Source: JBKQHQ01 sp052148715
GTDB taxonomy: Bacteria; Pseudomonadota; Alphaproteobacteria; Rhizobiales; Xanthobacteraceae
DNA: 64,000 bases
Assembly (NCBI GenBank): GCA_052148715.1
Contig: JBKQHQ010000240.1
Coordinates: forward strand, 58,727 to 122,726
Reading direction: 5' to 3'
In this document: positions 55,465 through 64,000 of the stretch, piece after piece
How positions within the stretch are numbered: position 1 is the stretch's first letter
How the letters are laid out: each line of letters begins with the position of its first letter
Position numbers and translations under genes: made by a program
The notes under the pieces: model-generated
What the model saw: the letters and a program-made list of their open reading frames with translations, nothing else
What the model was told of the DNA's origin: nothing
The model's database searches: none

Positions 55465-56757
55465 CTAAGTCTCAAACGGGTTCTGCATCAGAATTGTGTC
55501 CTCCCGTTCCGGACTCGTCGATAATAACGCGACCGAGCAGCCAATCAGCTCTTCGATTCGACGTACGTACTTGATCGCGGCCGCCGGCAATTCCGCCCAG
55601 GAGCGCGCACACGCCGTCTTTTCCCGCCATCCCTGGACGGTCTCATAGACCGGTTCAACCCGTGCTTGCGCATGCTCCCCGGCAGGAAGATAGTCGATTT
55701 CGCGGCCTTGGAGTCGATATCGCACGCAAACCTTGATTTCATCGAGGCCGTCGAGAATGTCGAGCTTGGTCAGGGCCAAGCCGTTAATGCCGCTGGTCCG
55801 AACGGTTTGCCGCACCAGCACGGCATCGAACCAGCCGCATCGCCGACGCCGGCCAGTGACGACGCCGAACTCGCGCCCTCGATCGCCGAGCAACTGGCCA
55901 ATCTCGTTTTTCTGCTCCGTTGGGAAGGGCCCCTCGCCTACCCGCGTCGTATAGGCCTTACAGATTCCAAGCACATAGCCGATGGCGCCGGGCCCAAGAC
56001 CAGACCCCGTGGCAGCCTGTGCCGCGACCGTATTGGAGGACGTGACGAACGGATAGGTCCCATGATCGACGTCGAGGAGCGCACCTTGCGCACCCTCGAA
56101 CAGAATGCGTTTGCCTTCGCGCCGCTTTTCGTCGAGCAGGGCCCAGACCGAATCCATATACGGCAGGACTTTTGGCGCCAGCGACGCTAAATCCTCATAA
56201 ATCGTTCGCGCCTCGACCGGAGCGAGGTCGTGCCCGCGCCGTAGCGCATTGTGATGGGCCAGGAGCCGCTCGATCTTGATCCCGAGCGCCGGCAAGTCGG
56301 CGAGATCCATCAGCCGGATTGCGCGCCGACCGACCTTGTCCTCGTAGGCCGGACCGATACCCCGCTTGGTGGTTCCGATGCGGGTTCGTGCGTCAGCGCC
56401 CTCACGAATCTCTTCGAGCTCGCGATGCAAGGGTAGAATGAGCGTGACATTGTCGGCAATGCGAAGGCTTGCCGGCGTGACCTCCACCCCTTGCCCCCGC
56501 AAACGCTCGATCTCTTCGACGAGCGCCCGCGGATCGAGCACGACCCCATTGCCGATGACCGACAGCTTTCCCGCGCGTACGACGCCGGATGGGAGCAACG
56601 ACAACTTATAGGTAGTACCATCGATAACAAGGGTGTGGCCGGCATTGTGGCCGCCCTGGAACCGGACGACGATGTCCGCCTGCGCGGACAGCCAATCAAC
56701 GATCTTGCCCTTGCCCTCGTCTCCCCACTGGGATCCGACCACGACGACATTCGCCAT
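55465..56757 (-). CDS. purA: Adenylosuccinate synthetase
   Basis: A 430-residue cytosolic enzyme that joins IMP and aspartate with GTP in AMP synthesis. The N-terminal GSQWGDEGKGKIVD P-loop, GHNAGHT and the TTKRGIGPAYEDK loop are intact. MANVVVVG is the start, 8 bases after AAGG. Confidence 0.97.
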   Translation of the reverse strand: MANVVVVGSQWGDEGKGKIVDWLSAQADIVVRFQGGHNAGHTLVIDGTTYKLSLLPSGVVRAGKLSVIGNGVVLDPRALVEEIERLRGQGVEVTPASLRIADNVTLILPLHRELEEIREGADARTRIGTTKRGIGPAYEDKVGRRAIRLMDLADLPALGIKIERLLAHHNALRRGHDLAPVEARTIYEDLASLAPKVLPYMDSVWALLDEKRREGKRILFEGAQGALLDVDHGTYPFVTSSNTVAAQAATGSGLGPGAIGYVLGICKAYTTRVGEGPFPTEQKNEIGQLLGDRGREFGVVTGRRRRCGWFDAVLVRQTVRTSGINGLALTKLDILDGLDEIKVCVRYRLQGREIDYLPAGEHAQARVEPVYETVQGWREKTACARSWAELPAAAIKYVRRIEELIGCSVALLSTSPEREDTILMQNPFET

Positions 56758-57135
56758 ACACAACCTTCCCTCGCGGGCGCCGCGCCCGGAAAGGTTCGCG
56801 CAACGCCGGAAGCCCGCCCGACCGGGATCTCAATTCGATAAAGGATGATGTGCTCCGAGGCAAGGCCACGCCGCGCTGCGGCGCCGTTGCGCGCCGCGCG
56901 CAAGCCGCTGGAATATCTTGGGGTTTACCGCTGCCGGCGACTCCCGGCCGCCACCGTCGAGCCTCAGCGCCTGCTTTGCCGAAACACGCGCAGCGCGCCA
57001 GCGTCTTCGCCCGGGCCTGGACGCAACTCCCTCATGCCGTACGCGCCATAGCCCATTGGCCGCGCGGGCGTGTAGGTGTGGGAAAGGCCGACCGCCCGCG
57101 CAATCGGACCGAGCGGCGACGGCGGGGAGGATGTC
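56758..57135. other. Intergenic stretch between purA and the DMT gene
   Basis: It holds both divergent promoters. Frames running into the transporter gene are out of character and I take none as real. No riboswitch-like structure is recognised. Confidence 0.35.
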
Positions 57136-58059
57136 ATGGTCGGCCTTCTCGGCGCCGCCGGGCGGCGGCTGTTTCGCCAGCCATATTTGCTGCTCTCGCT
57201 CATGGCACTCTTTTGGGCGTTCAACATCGTGCTCGGACGATTCGTCGCGGGGCACGTGCCGCCCATGGCATTGTCCTTCATTCGCTGGGCAAGCGCTTTC
57301 GTCCTGGTCCTGCCGTTCGCGTGGACTCACCTCGCGCGCGATTGGCCGCAGATCCGCAAGCACTTCGCGTTCATGACGCTGCTGTCGATCACCGGGATCA
57401 GCGCCTACAACACCATGGCCTATTACGGATTGCAGTACACGCAAGCCATCAATGGCTTGCTGATGCAATCGACGATGCCCCTGTTCATAGCGCTTTGGTC
57501 GTTCGCCCTGTTCGGCGACCGGTTAGCCTTGGCGCAAGCCGTCGGTATCGCCGTGTCCCTGATCGGCGTCGTCGTCATCATCTGCCGCGGCGACCTCGCC
57601 GTGCTGCTCGGCATCGGCTTCAACCGCGGCGATCTGTGGTTTCTGCTCGGCCTCTTGATCTTCGGATTCTATTCGGCGCTGCTGAAGCGGCGGCCGTCGA
57701 TCCACCCCCTATCCTTCCTGTCATTCACCATGGGCTGCGGGTCGCTGTGGCTGATCCCGCTCTTTGCCGTTGAAGCCGCGAGCGGGTACCGCCTTTCGTT
57801 CGATGCGATCACGGTGTTGACGCTTGCCTATGTGGCCATCTTCCCGTCGGTGCTGTCCTATCTGTTTTTCAACCGCGGCGTTGAGCTCGTCGGCCCAAAC
57901 CGCACCGCGCCTTTCACCCACCTCACCCCGCTATTCGGCTCGGTGCTCGCGATCGTCCTGCTTGGCGAGCAGCCGCAGCTCTTTCACGTCGTCGGTTATG
58001 CCTTGGTGCTCGCCGGGATCACGGTCGCGACGCGCGGCGCCCGAAGGCAGCCGGCCTAG
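57136..58059 (+). CDS. DMT-superfamily (EamA) transporter
   Basis: A 307-residue inner-membrane carrier of ten helices in two EamA repeats (about 18-150 and 165-300). ALFWAFNIVLGRFVAGHVPP and FTHLTPLFGSVLAIVLLGEQ are typical. GGGGAGG precedes the ATG. The substrate is unknown (amino acid or metabolite efflux are usual). Confidence 0.9.
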   Translation: MVGLLGAAGRRLFRQPYLLLSLMALFWAFNIVLGRFVAGHVPPMALSFIRWASAFVLVLPFAWTHLARDWPQIRKHFAFMTLLSITGISAYNTMAYYGLQYTQAINGLLMQSTMPLFIALWSFALFGDRLALAQAVGIAVSLIGVVVIICRGDLAVLLGIGFNRGDLWFLLGLLIFGFYSALLKRRPSIHPLSFLSFTMGCGSLWLIPLFAVEAASGYRLSFDAITVLTLAYVAIFPSVLSYLFFNRGVELVGPNRTAPFTHLTPLFGSVLAIVLLGEQPQLFHVVGYALVLAGITVATRGARRQPA

Positions 58060-58091
58060 AAATTCGTGATCACCTCGCGCTGACTCAGGCA

Positions 58092-59672
58092 CTAGAACCG
58101 CAGCGGCTTCGCCTGGTGCACGTGCGGCAAGCGCTGCACCTTCTGCAGCACATCAGGGGGAACCTGACCGTCGACCTCGACCAGGGCGATCGCATCGCCG
58201 CCCGGCGCGTCGCGTCCGAGGTGAAACGTAGCGATGTTGATGCCGGCCTCGCCGAGAATGCTGGCGAAGCCGCCGATGAAGCCGGGCTTGTCCTCGTTGG
58301 TGATATAGATCATCGAGTTGCCGAACTCAGCGTCCATGCGGATGCCCTTGATGTTGAGGATGCGAGGCTTGCCGTCGGCGTAGACGGTGCCGGAGACCGC
58401 ACGCGTCTGTCGCTCGGTCACGACCGTCAACGTGATCAGGCTGTCGTAGTCTCCCTCGGCTTCCCGCGTGGTCTCCTCGACCACTATGCCGCGCTCCTTG
58501 GCGACGAGCGGCGCCGAGACGACATTCACATCCTGCAGCATCGGGCGTAACAGACCGGCAAGCGCGGCCGAGGTCAGCGCCTTGATCTTCATATGCGCGA
58601 CCGGCCCTTCGTAGGTGATCTGCACCTTTTCGATCCCCGTTTCCGTCAGTTGCCCGGCAAACGAGCCGAGCTTTTCCGCAAGATCGACGAACGGCCGCAG
58701 GCGCGGCGCCTCCTCGGCGGTGATCGATGGGAAGTTGACAGCGTTCGAGATAGCGCCGCGCAGCAAATAGTCGGACATTTGCTCGGCGACCTGCAGCGCC
58801 ACGTTCTCTTGCGCTTCGGTGGTCGCGGCGCCGAGATGCGGCGTGCAGACGACATTGGGATGGCCGAACAGAGGATTCTTGGTTGCCGGCTCCTCAGTGA
58901 ACACATCGAAGGCGGCGCCCGCCACCTGGCCCTCGTCGAGCGCGGCCCGCAGCGCCTGCTCGTCCACAAGCCCGCCACGCGCGCAATTGACGATGCGGAC
59001 GCCACGTTTAAGCCTCGGTAACGTCTGCGCGTCGATGATGTTGCGGGTCTTGTCGGTGAGCGGGGTATGCAACGTGATGAAGTCGGCGCGCTTGAACAAA
59101 TCTTCAAGATCAACCTTTTCGACGCCGAGATCGATGGCGCGCTCGGGCGACAGGAACGGATCGTAGGCGACCACCGTCATCTTCAGGCCCTGCGCGCGCT
59201 CCGCTACAATTGAGCCGATATTGCCGCAGCCGATGACACCGAGCGTCTTACTGGTGATCTCAACGCCCATAAAGCGGTTCTTTTCCCATTTTCCTGCCTG
59301 GGTCGAGACGTCCGCCTGGGGAATCTGACGCGCGAGCGCGAGCATCAGCGTGATCGCATGCTCGGCGGTCGTGATCGAATTCCCGAACGGAGTGTTCATG
59401 ACGATGATGCCTTTGGCGGTCGCCGCCGGGATATCAACGTTGTCGACGCCGATGCCGGCGCGGCCGATGACCTTGAGCTTCCCCGCCGCCCCGAGCAGCT
59501 TCGCCGTCACCTTGGTCGCCGAGCGAATGGCGAGACCGTCGTAGTCGCCGATGACGGCCGCGAGTTGATCCTTGTCGAGGCCGGTCTTCACGTCGGCATC
59601 GATGCCGCGATCCTTGAAGATCTGCACAGCAGCGGGAGAGAGCTTGTCGGAAATCAGCACTTTGGGGGCCAT
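58092..59672 (-). CDS. serA: D-3-phosphoglycerate dehydrogenase
   Basis: A 526-residue enzyme, first step of serine synthesis. The NAD motif is GVIGCGNIGSIVAERA; catalytic residues are in NCARGGLVDEQAL and PHLGAATTEAQ (Arg, Glu, His). The C-terminal part has the intervening domain and an ACT domain (GFIGGFASILGEAGINIATF), so serine feedback is possible. MAPKVLISDK starts 9 bases after AGGAG. It lies 75 bases downstream of serC. Confidence 0.96.
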   Translation of the reverse strand: MAPKVLISDKLSPAAVQIFKDRGIDADVKTGLDKDQLAAVIGDYDGLAIRSATKVTAKLLGAAGKLKVIGRAGIGVDNVDIPAATAKGIIVMNTPFGNSITTAEHAITLMLALARQIPQADVSTQAGKWEKNRFMGVEITSKTLGVIGCGNIGSIVAERAQGLKMTVVAYDPFLSPERAIDLGVEKVDLEDLFKRADFITLHTPLTDKTRNIIDAQTLPRLKRGVRIVNCARGGLVDEQALRAALDEGQVAGAAFDVFTEEPATKNPLFGHPNVVCTPHLGAATTEAQENVALQVAEQMSDYLLRGAISNAVNFPSITAEEAPRLRPFVDLAEKLGSFAGQLTETGIEKVQITYEGPVAHMKIKALTSAALAGLLRPMLQDVNVVSAPLVAKERGIVVEETTREAEGDYDSLITLTVVTERQTRAVSGTVYADGKPRILNIKGIRMDAEFGNSMIYITNEDKPGFIGGFASILGEAGINIATFHLGRDAPGGDAIALVEVDGQVPPDVLQKVQRLPHVHQAKPLRF

Positions 59673-59747
59673 GATTTGCGGCTCCTGCATAGAGTAATGG
59701 AACTAGTCGAAGGGCCCGGGCGCGGGGCGGCGAGCCTTCCGCCGCCT

Positions 59748-60920
59748 TTACGCAGCCTTCCGCAGCGCATCCTTCGCGCCCGCGTAGCTCCAATCGAGCC
59801 AGGCCGTCAGCACCTCGACGTCGGCGCGCTCAATGGTCGCGCCGCACCAGATGCGCAAGCCAGGCGGGGCATCGCGATAGGAGGCGATATCATAGGCAAC
59901 GCCTTCCTTCTCGAGCGCCGCGACCATGGTCTTGATGAAACCTGCTTGTCCGTCGGCAGGCAGCGATGTGACGGCGGGATCGACGATCTTCAAGCAGACC
60001 GACGTATTGGAACGCACCGCCGCATCGCCGGCCAGGAATTCAACCCAGGCCGTGCGATCGACCCATTCGGCGATCGCCTCCGTGTTGGCGTCGCACCGAC
60101 CGATCAGCGCATCAAGGCCGCCGATCGTCTTTGCCCATTGCAACGTGTCGAGATAATCCTCGACGCAGAGCATCGACGGCGTATTGATGGTCTCGCCTTC
60201 GAAAATGCCGGCGTTGAGCTTGCCGCCTTTGGTGAGCCGAAAGATTTTTGGCAGCGGCCAGGCCGGCTTGTAGCTTTCCAGCCGGCCAACAGCGCGCGGC
60301 GAGAGGACCAGCATCCCGTGCGCTGCCTCGCCGCCGAGCACCTTCTGCCAGGAGAAGGTGACGACATCGAGCTTGGCGAAATCGAGCGGCTGGGCGAAGG
60401 CGGCCGAAGTGGCGTCGCAAATCGTCAGACCTTGCCGGCGGGTGGATATCCACTCGGCATTCGGCACCCGCACTCCCGAGGTCGTGCCATTCCATGTGAA
60501 CACGATGTCCGACGCGCTATCGACCTTACTCAAATCCGGCAGCTCGCCATAGGCGGCCTTGATGACGGCCACGTCCTTGAGCTTGAGCTCTTTCGTAATG
60601 TCGCTGACCCATCCTTCGCCGAACGATTCCCACGCGAGAACCGTAACCGGACGGGCGCCGAGCAGCGACCAGAGCGCCATCTCGACCGCGCCGGTATCGG
60701 AGGCGGGAACGATCCCGATTCGATAATCGGCGGGGACTCGCAGCACCTCGCGCGTGAGATCAATGGCGCGCTTGAGCTTCGCTTTGCCAAGCTTAGCGCG
60801 GTGCGACCGTCCCAGGGCAGCGTCGGTGAGGGCTTGCAGGTTCCAGCCAGGGCGCTTGGCGCAAGGGCCGGACGAGAAGTGCGGAACGGCTGGCCGCACG
60901 CCAGGCATGGCGATCGTCAT
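59748..60920 (-). CDS. serC: Phosphoserine aminotransferase
   Basis: A 390-residue PLP enzyme, second step of serine synthesis, of the long alphaproteobacterial/archaeal type. VTFSWQKVLGGEAAHGML contains the PLP-binding Lys; IVPASDTGAVEMALWS is the phosphate-binding region. MTIAMPGVRP starts behind GGAAGG. The two-hairpin leader is described separately. Confidence 0.95.
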   Translation of the reverse strand: MTIAMPGVRPAVPHFSSGPCAKRPGWNLQALTDAALGRSHRAKLGKAKLKRAIDLTREVLRVPADYRIGIVPASDTGAVEMALWSLLGARPVTVLAWESFGEGWVSDITKELKLKDVAVIKAAYGELPDLSKVDSASDIVFTWNGTTSGVRVPNAEWISTRRQGLTICDATSAAFAQPLDFAKLDVVTFSWQKVLGGEAAHGMLVLSPRAVGRLESYKPAWPLPKIFRLTKGGKLNAGIFEGETINTPSMLCVEDYLDTLQWAKTIGGLDALIGRCDANTEAIAEWVDRTAWVEFLAGDAAVRSNTSVCLKIVDPAVTSLPADGQAGFIKTMVAALEKEGVAYDIASYRDAPPGLRIWCGATIERADVEVLTAWLDWSYAGAKDALRKAA

Positions 60921-60925
60921 TCGAT

Positions 60926-60962
60926 CTATCCTTCCAGATAGGCGCCCCTCGGTGGGGAGGGG
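60926..60962 (-). promoter_or_regulatory. Two-hairpin leader of serC, candidate serC RNA motif
   Basis: Read on the minus strand, a hairpin CCCCTC-CCCACC-GAGGGG (60962-60945) is followed by CTATC-TGGAAG-GATAG (60941-60926). The second loop carries the start of the Shine-Dalgarno GGAAGG, 9 bases before the ATG. A conserved structured element (serC motif) is known before serC in alphaproteobacteria; whether this is it needs a covariance-model match. Confidence 0.5.
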
Positions 60963-61046
60963 TTTCCCGGGAGCGGGGATACGCGACCTGGAAGGCGGGG
61001 TCAACACGTCACGTCAGGTGAATTTGCGCCGCTCGGCCTTTCGGGC

Positions 61047-61835
61047 TCAGAATTGCACGGCCGCACCGATACGCGCCGACTGCAGGGCCGCGGTGGAGCT
61101 CATGAACTGCGCGAATCCGATGAATTCGTACTCGGCGCGTACGAACACATTCGGCATAACGGCAATGTCCATGCCGGCACCAAGCGTGTAACCGTACAAG
61201 AAGGCGGATTGCTGGCCTTGGCTAAGGGTTTGCGGCGTGGCCGACATCGGCTGGTTAACCGGCGAGTTGATTGGCGACGAAAGTGTGGTGGAGCGCAAGA
61301 GATCGGCGCGAGCAACCGCCACTCCCGCGAACGCGTAAGGAAGGAAGCGACTGAACGCGTAGCCCATCCGTCCGCGTATGGTCGCATAGTCCAGGATATT
61401 GGCGGATGCGGTGCCGCTGAGCGGGTAGGTGTTCCCGTCCGCGAGCGTCACGTGAAAGAAGCCCGAGCTCGCGGCCAGCAGGTCGGTGTGGTTGTAGCTC
61501 AGCTCGGCGCCGAGAACGACGTCGTCCCATTGGCTGTTGACGCCGACGAAGGCACCGTAGGCGGCTGCGCTCGCGTTGTCCTTGCCGGTAATGGGGTTCG
61601 TAAACGCGGTGTTGTCCAGGATGAGCTGGGTCTGCGGGCTCGTCGCGTTCGAAAAGTCGAACTGACCGCTTGCATACCCGATCTGCCCCCCGGCATAGGC
61701 GCCGTTCCAGCGATAGTAGATCGGCACCCCCGGCTGGTAGCCCGAGGAGCCGCGCAGGACGCCGTCATCGAGATCCGCGGCCACAGCGTTGGTGACCAGT
61801 CCAAGCACCGCCGACATGATGATTGCTACGCGCAT
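61047..61835 (-). CDS. Outer-membrane beta-barrel protein
   Basis: A 262-residue precursor with a signal peptide (MRVAIIMSAVLGLVTNAVA) and a barrel opening PIYYRWNGAYAGGQIGYASG. The strands alternate well and the last one ends LQSARIGAAVQF. AAGGTGG precedes the ATG. It is related in type, though not close, to the barrels at 9804 and 62051. Confidence 0.85.
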   Translation of the reverse strand: MRVAIIMSAVLGLVTNAVAADLDDGVLRGSSGYQPGVPIYYRWNGAYAGGQIGYASGQFDFSNATSPQTQLILDNTAFTNPITGKDNASAAAYGAFVGVNSQWDDVVLGAELSYNHTDLLAASSGFFHVTLADGNTYPLSGTASANILDYATIRGRMGYAFSRFLPYAFAGVAVARADLLRSTTLSSPINSPVNQPMSATPQTLSQGQQSAFLYGYTLGAGMDIAVMPNVFVRAEYEFIGFAQFMSSTAALQSARIGAAVQF

Positions 61836-61995
61836 TACCCACCTTCGAATCACGCTGAACACGACCGCTGATGCCGGCTGTGAGCTTTGCCGATTAACCT
61901 TAACGGACCCTTAGGCCGCCGCCGCGGCGTCTTTTCAGAGCGCGATCTTGAGCAAACGTTAACAGGGCCTGCCGTCTTGCATGGTTGCACGAACG

Positions 61996-62030
61996 GCGAA
62001 CGGCGCGGGCGGTCGTCCCGCGCCGTTCGC
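61996..62030. terminator. Long 14-bp hairpin downstream of the barrel gene
   Basis: GCGAACGGCGCGGG (61996-62009) pairs perfectly with CCCGCGCCGTTCGC (62017-62030) across a 7-base loop. It lies 20 bases past the stop of the 62051 gene. There is no T-run on the minus strand, so it may be a processing or Rho-linked signal rather than a classical terminator. Confidence 0.5.
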
Positions 62031-62050
62031 ATGCAAATCAGAAGAAGGGC

Positions 62051-62911
62051 TCAGCCTCGGCGCATGAGCGGCATGGCCGGCGGGGCCGGCGTGTCGAACT
62101 GCCAGCGCATGCCCAGCGTTACATCATTCGAGGTGATGTTGTTGAAGGAGAACGGAGCATTTGCGCTCGCTGGAGTGATCGCAGTGGGGGTGTAGTTATG
62201 CGGCAGGCCGGTTTGGCCGAGACCCATATCGACGTAGTGGTACGCCAACTCCAAGGTCACACCCGGCGCGACTCTGTAGGCAAGTCCCGCATGGACGGCC
62301 CAGGCAAAGTTCCAGCGCGATCCGTTGTCGAAATAAGTCGCGTTGGAGGGCGCACCGGTGGAGATGATGCCATCATCGCGGAAGCCCATGATATTGACCT
62401 CGGCGGCGCCAATGCCGGCGCCGACGAACGGCGTGATGGACCACCAAGTTCCGAGATCGACATAGGCATTGGCGAGGGCCAGGATCTCCGACTTTTGCGC
62501 CGTGTAATGGTCGTCACCATAGCCCAAGGCGCCGCCCCCGATGCCGAACGTGGTGTTCGCGCTGCCGGCGAAGCTTGCCGCGCCGCGGTATTGGCCGGTC
62601 ACGTCGAAGCGCAGCCAGCTGTTCCATCGCAACCCGACGCCCACATCGAAGATGCCAGCAGAGTCGAAATTGTTTCCCACCTGCACCACATTGACGAGCC
62701 CCGGATTGAGCGCCGGATTATAGCTGGGGCTGGTCAGACTGCTGATCTGCTGATTGCTGAAGCCGATATCGCCCCGCAAGTACCAACCGCCGCCGAACTC
62801 CTCGACGACCGGCGGCGCAGCCGGCATCATCATCGGCAGATCGGCGGCCATCGCCCCCGTGCTGACCAGCCCCGCCACCGCCGCGACGAGAGAACTCTTT
62901 ACGCTACCCAT
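62051..62911 (-). CDS. Outer-membrane beta-barrel protein
   Basis: A 286-residue precursor. The signal peptide (MGSVKSSLVAAVAGLVSTGAMA) is followed by ADLPMMMPAAPPVVEEFGGGWYLRGDIGFS, typical of Rhizobiales surface barrels. The last strand is SNDVTLGMRWQF with an unusual 14-residue Pro/Met tail after it. AAGGACG precedes the ATG. Confidence 0.88.
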   Translation of the reverse strand: MGSVKSSLVAAVAGLVSTGAMAADLPMMMPAAPPVVEEFGGGWYLRGDIGFSNQQISSLTSPSYNPALNPGLVNVVQVGNNFDSAGIFDVGVGLRWNSWLRFDVTGQYRGAASFAGSANTTFGIGGGALGYGDDHYTAQKSEILALANAYVDLGTWWSITPFVGAGIGAAEVNIMGFRDDGIISTGAPSNATYFDNGSRWNFAWAVHAGLAYRVAPGVTLELAYHYVDMGLGQTGLPHNYTPTAITPASANAPFSFNNITSNDVTLGMRWQFDTPAPPAMPLMRRG

Positions 62912-63164
62912 GACTTCGTCCTTTCCTTCGTGGGGCCATACGGGTGCAAGCCCCAAGTCGATGAACCGATGCGGCACCATCGCAGGAAATCGTTAAACGC
63001 CGCTTAAGGTTACCTTTTAACCGCGAATGTTAACCTTCAGCACTGGGACAGTGCGTTCTACGGCGGCGGAGTCGGACGCAAACCCACGCTTGGAGTGCTT
63101 CATTAGCGTTTCGCGAGCAGACCAATTATCTGATCGTCTTCCCGACGGCCGGCTGGAGCAAAGC

Positions 63165-63776
63165 ATGGGATTCTACAAAGACCGTATCCTGCCGGCGATG
63201 ATTGACCGGGCGATGCGCAATGAGATGCTTGATCCGTTCCGGCAACGTATCGCCGGGGCGGCGCAGGGATGCGTGCTCGAAATCGGCATCGGGTCGGGCC
63301 GCAACCTGCCGCTCTATACGCCGCAAGCTGAAAGGATCCTCGGACTTGATCCTTCGCCGCAGCTGTTAGCCCGCGCACGCGATCGGGCCGGCGCGGAGGC
63401 CCGCATTAAGCTGCTCACCGGCTCCGCTGAGCAGATCCCCCTCGCGGACCGGAGCATCGATACAATCGTCATGACATTCGTCGCCTGCAGCATTCCCGAG
63501 GTCGCGACCGCGCTTGCCGAGATGCGCCGCGTGCTCAAGCCCACGGGCCGTCTGTTGTTCGTGGAGCACGGTCGCGCGCCGGAGGCCCGCGTCGCACGCT
63601 GGCAGGACCGGATCACGCCGCTATGGCGGAGAATCCAAGGCGGATGCCATCTCAACCGAAAAATGGACGACCTGATCGCGAAGGCGGGGTTTCGCATGGA
63701 CCATCTTGAGACGCGCTTCCTCCCCGGCCCCAAGATCCTAACCTTCGTCTACGAAGGCGCGGCAACGCCGCGGTGA
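63165..63776 (+). CDS. Class I SAM-dependent methyltransferase
   Basis: A 203-residue methyltransferase. The SAM motif I is VLEIGIGSGRNLPLY, motif post-I GLDPSP, and FVACSIPEVATALAEMRRVLKP is typical of the Methyltransf_11/UbiE-like group. GGAG lies 8 bases before ATG (MGFYKDRILP). The opening and the end (KAGFRMDHLETRFLPGPK) resemble phospholipid N-methyltransferase-like enzymes, but the substrate is not set by the sequence. Confidence 0.85.
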   Translation: MGFYKDRILPAMIDRAMRNEMLDPFRQRIAGAAQGCVLEIGIGSGRNLPLYTPQAERILGLDPSPQLLARARDRAGAEARIKLLTGSAEQIPLADRSIDTIVMTFVACSIPEVATALAEMRRVLKPTGRLLFVEHGRAPEARVARWQDRITPLWRRIQGGCHLNRKMDDLIAKAGFRMDHLETRFLPGPKILTFVYEGAATPR

Positions 63777-63939
63777 GCCCGCGGCCATGACGGCCGGCAC
63801 CCGAGTTTGCAGCGCTAGGCTTACACGTATTCTAATCTGTGCCCCGGGATCGCCATTGACGCGTTTCCTGCGTGATCCAAGTATAGAATTGTGCACGTGG
63901 CGCATTTTCTGAACTTGTCCGCCCTGGCGGCGATCGACC

Positions 63940-64000
63940 ATGTCTTTGCTCAACGATGTTCTGACCTTTGGCGGCGCCAGCGGCGACAGCCGCTCGTCGA
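63940..64000 (+). CDS. Possible start of a gene cut by the window edge
   Basis: ATG followed by 19 sense codons (MSLLNDVLTFGGASGDSRSS) to the edge, with a promoter-like TTGACG ... TATAGAAT pair upstream (63857-63890). No ribosome site is clear, and another frame is open too. Confidence 0.3.
   Translation, partial: MSLLNDVLTFGGASGDSRSS

Noticed and set aside
59357..60941. 527-residue plus-strand frame across serA/serC
   Set aside because: Antisense of two well-supported core genes.

Overview
The window is a GC-rich chromosomal segment, most like Bradyrhizobium/Rhodopseudomonas and related Rhizobiales (Nitrobacteraceae/Xanthobacteraceae-like). The evidence is an alphaproteobacterial RpoH, a NepR-like anti-sigma protein with an HWE histidine kinase, an exact EcfG-type promoter, FixK/FNR boxes (TTGAT-N4-ATCAA), Omp25/31-type barrels, a phasin, and a GGAGCATGATC-type palindromic repeat of the kind seen in Bradyrhizobium relatives. 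The genus is an inference. I see no phage, transposase, CRISPR array or rRNA; the one tRNA is tRNA-Glu(CTC).

Layout. 0-9.5 kb: a MaoC-type hydratase, an HWE kinase with a NepR-like protein, an ARPP-1-like membrane protein followed by two PPP-type phosphatases, a phasin with an exact EcfG promoter, and tRNA-Glu. 9.8-18.2 kb: an outer-membrane barrel, a DUF4236 protein, then one long minus-strand unit coding for a complete branched-chain-type ABC importer (LivGFHM plus binding protein) with a Rieske oxygenase inside it, and a divergent MarR regulator. A TTTTGAAA/GCTTT motif lies in front of both the importer and the oxygenase. 18.2-31.1 kb: mixed single genes (GST, luciferase-like flavoenzyme, RidA, aquaporin with an altered NPA motif, FAD amine oxidase pair, nitroreductase behind a FixK-like box, GGDEF-EAL protein and small secreted proteins). 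31.1-38.7 kb: a universal-stress-protein remnant behind an FNR-like box, a complete HlyD/RbbA/YhhJ-type operon, and tctBA without tctC.

39-46.4 kb: a 1063-residue heme dioxygenase (alpha-DOX/PGHS type) whose C-terminus resembles a degenerate caleosin (peroxygenase) domain, the most unusual protein here. Next to it is a gentisate route: Rieske oxygenase, 3-hydroxybenzoate 6-hydroxylase-like flavoprotein, and gentisate 1,2-dioxygenase. 46.4-51.3 kb looks like an oxygen/iron block: hemN behind a perfect FixK box, an extradiol-dioxygenase-like gene behind another perfect FixK box but split by an in-frame TAG, then feoAB. 51.3-64 kb is mostly core: rluD, rpoH, a membrane protein, purA, a DMT transporter, serA, serC (with a two-hairpin leader that hides its Shine-Dalgarno), two outer-membrane barrels and a methyltransferase.

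Two regulatory themes connect separate genes: the general stress response (NepR-like/HWE pair, EcfG promoters) and low-oxygen control (FixK/FNR boxes before the nitroreductase, the USP remnant/ABC exporter, hemN and the split dioxygenase).
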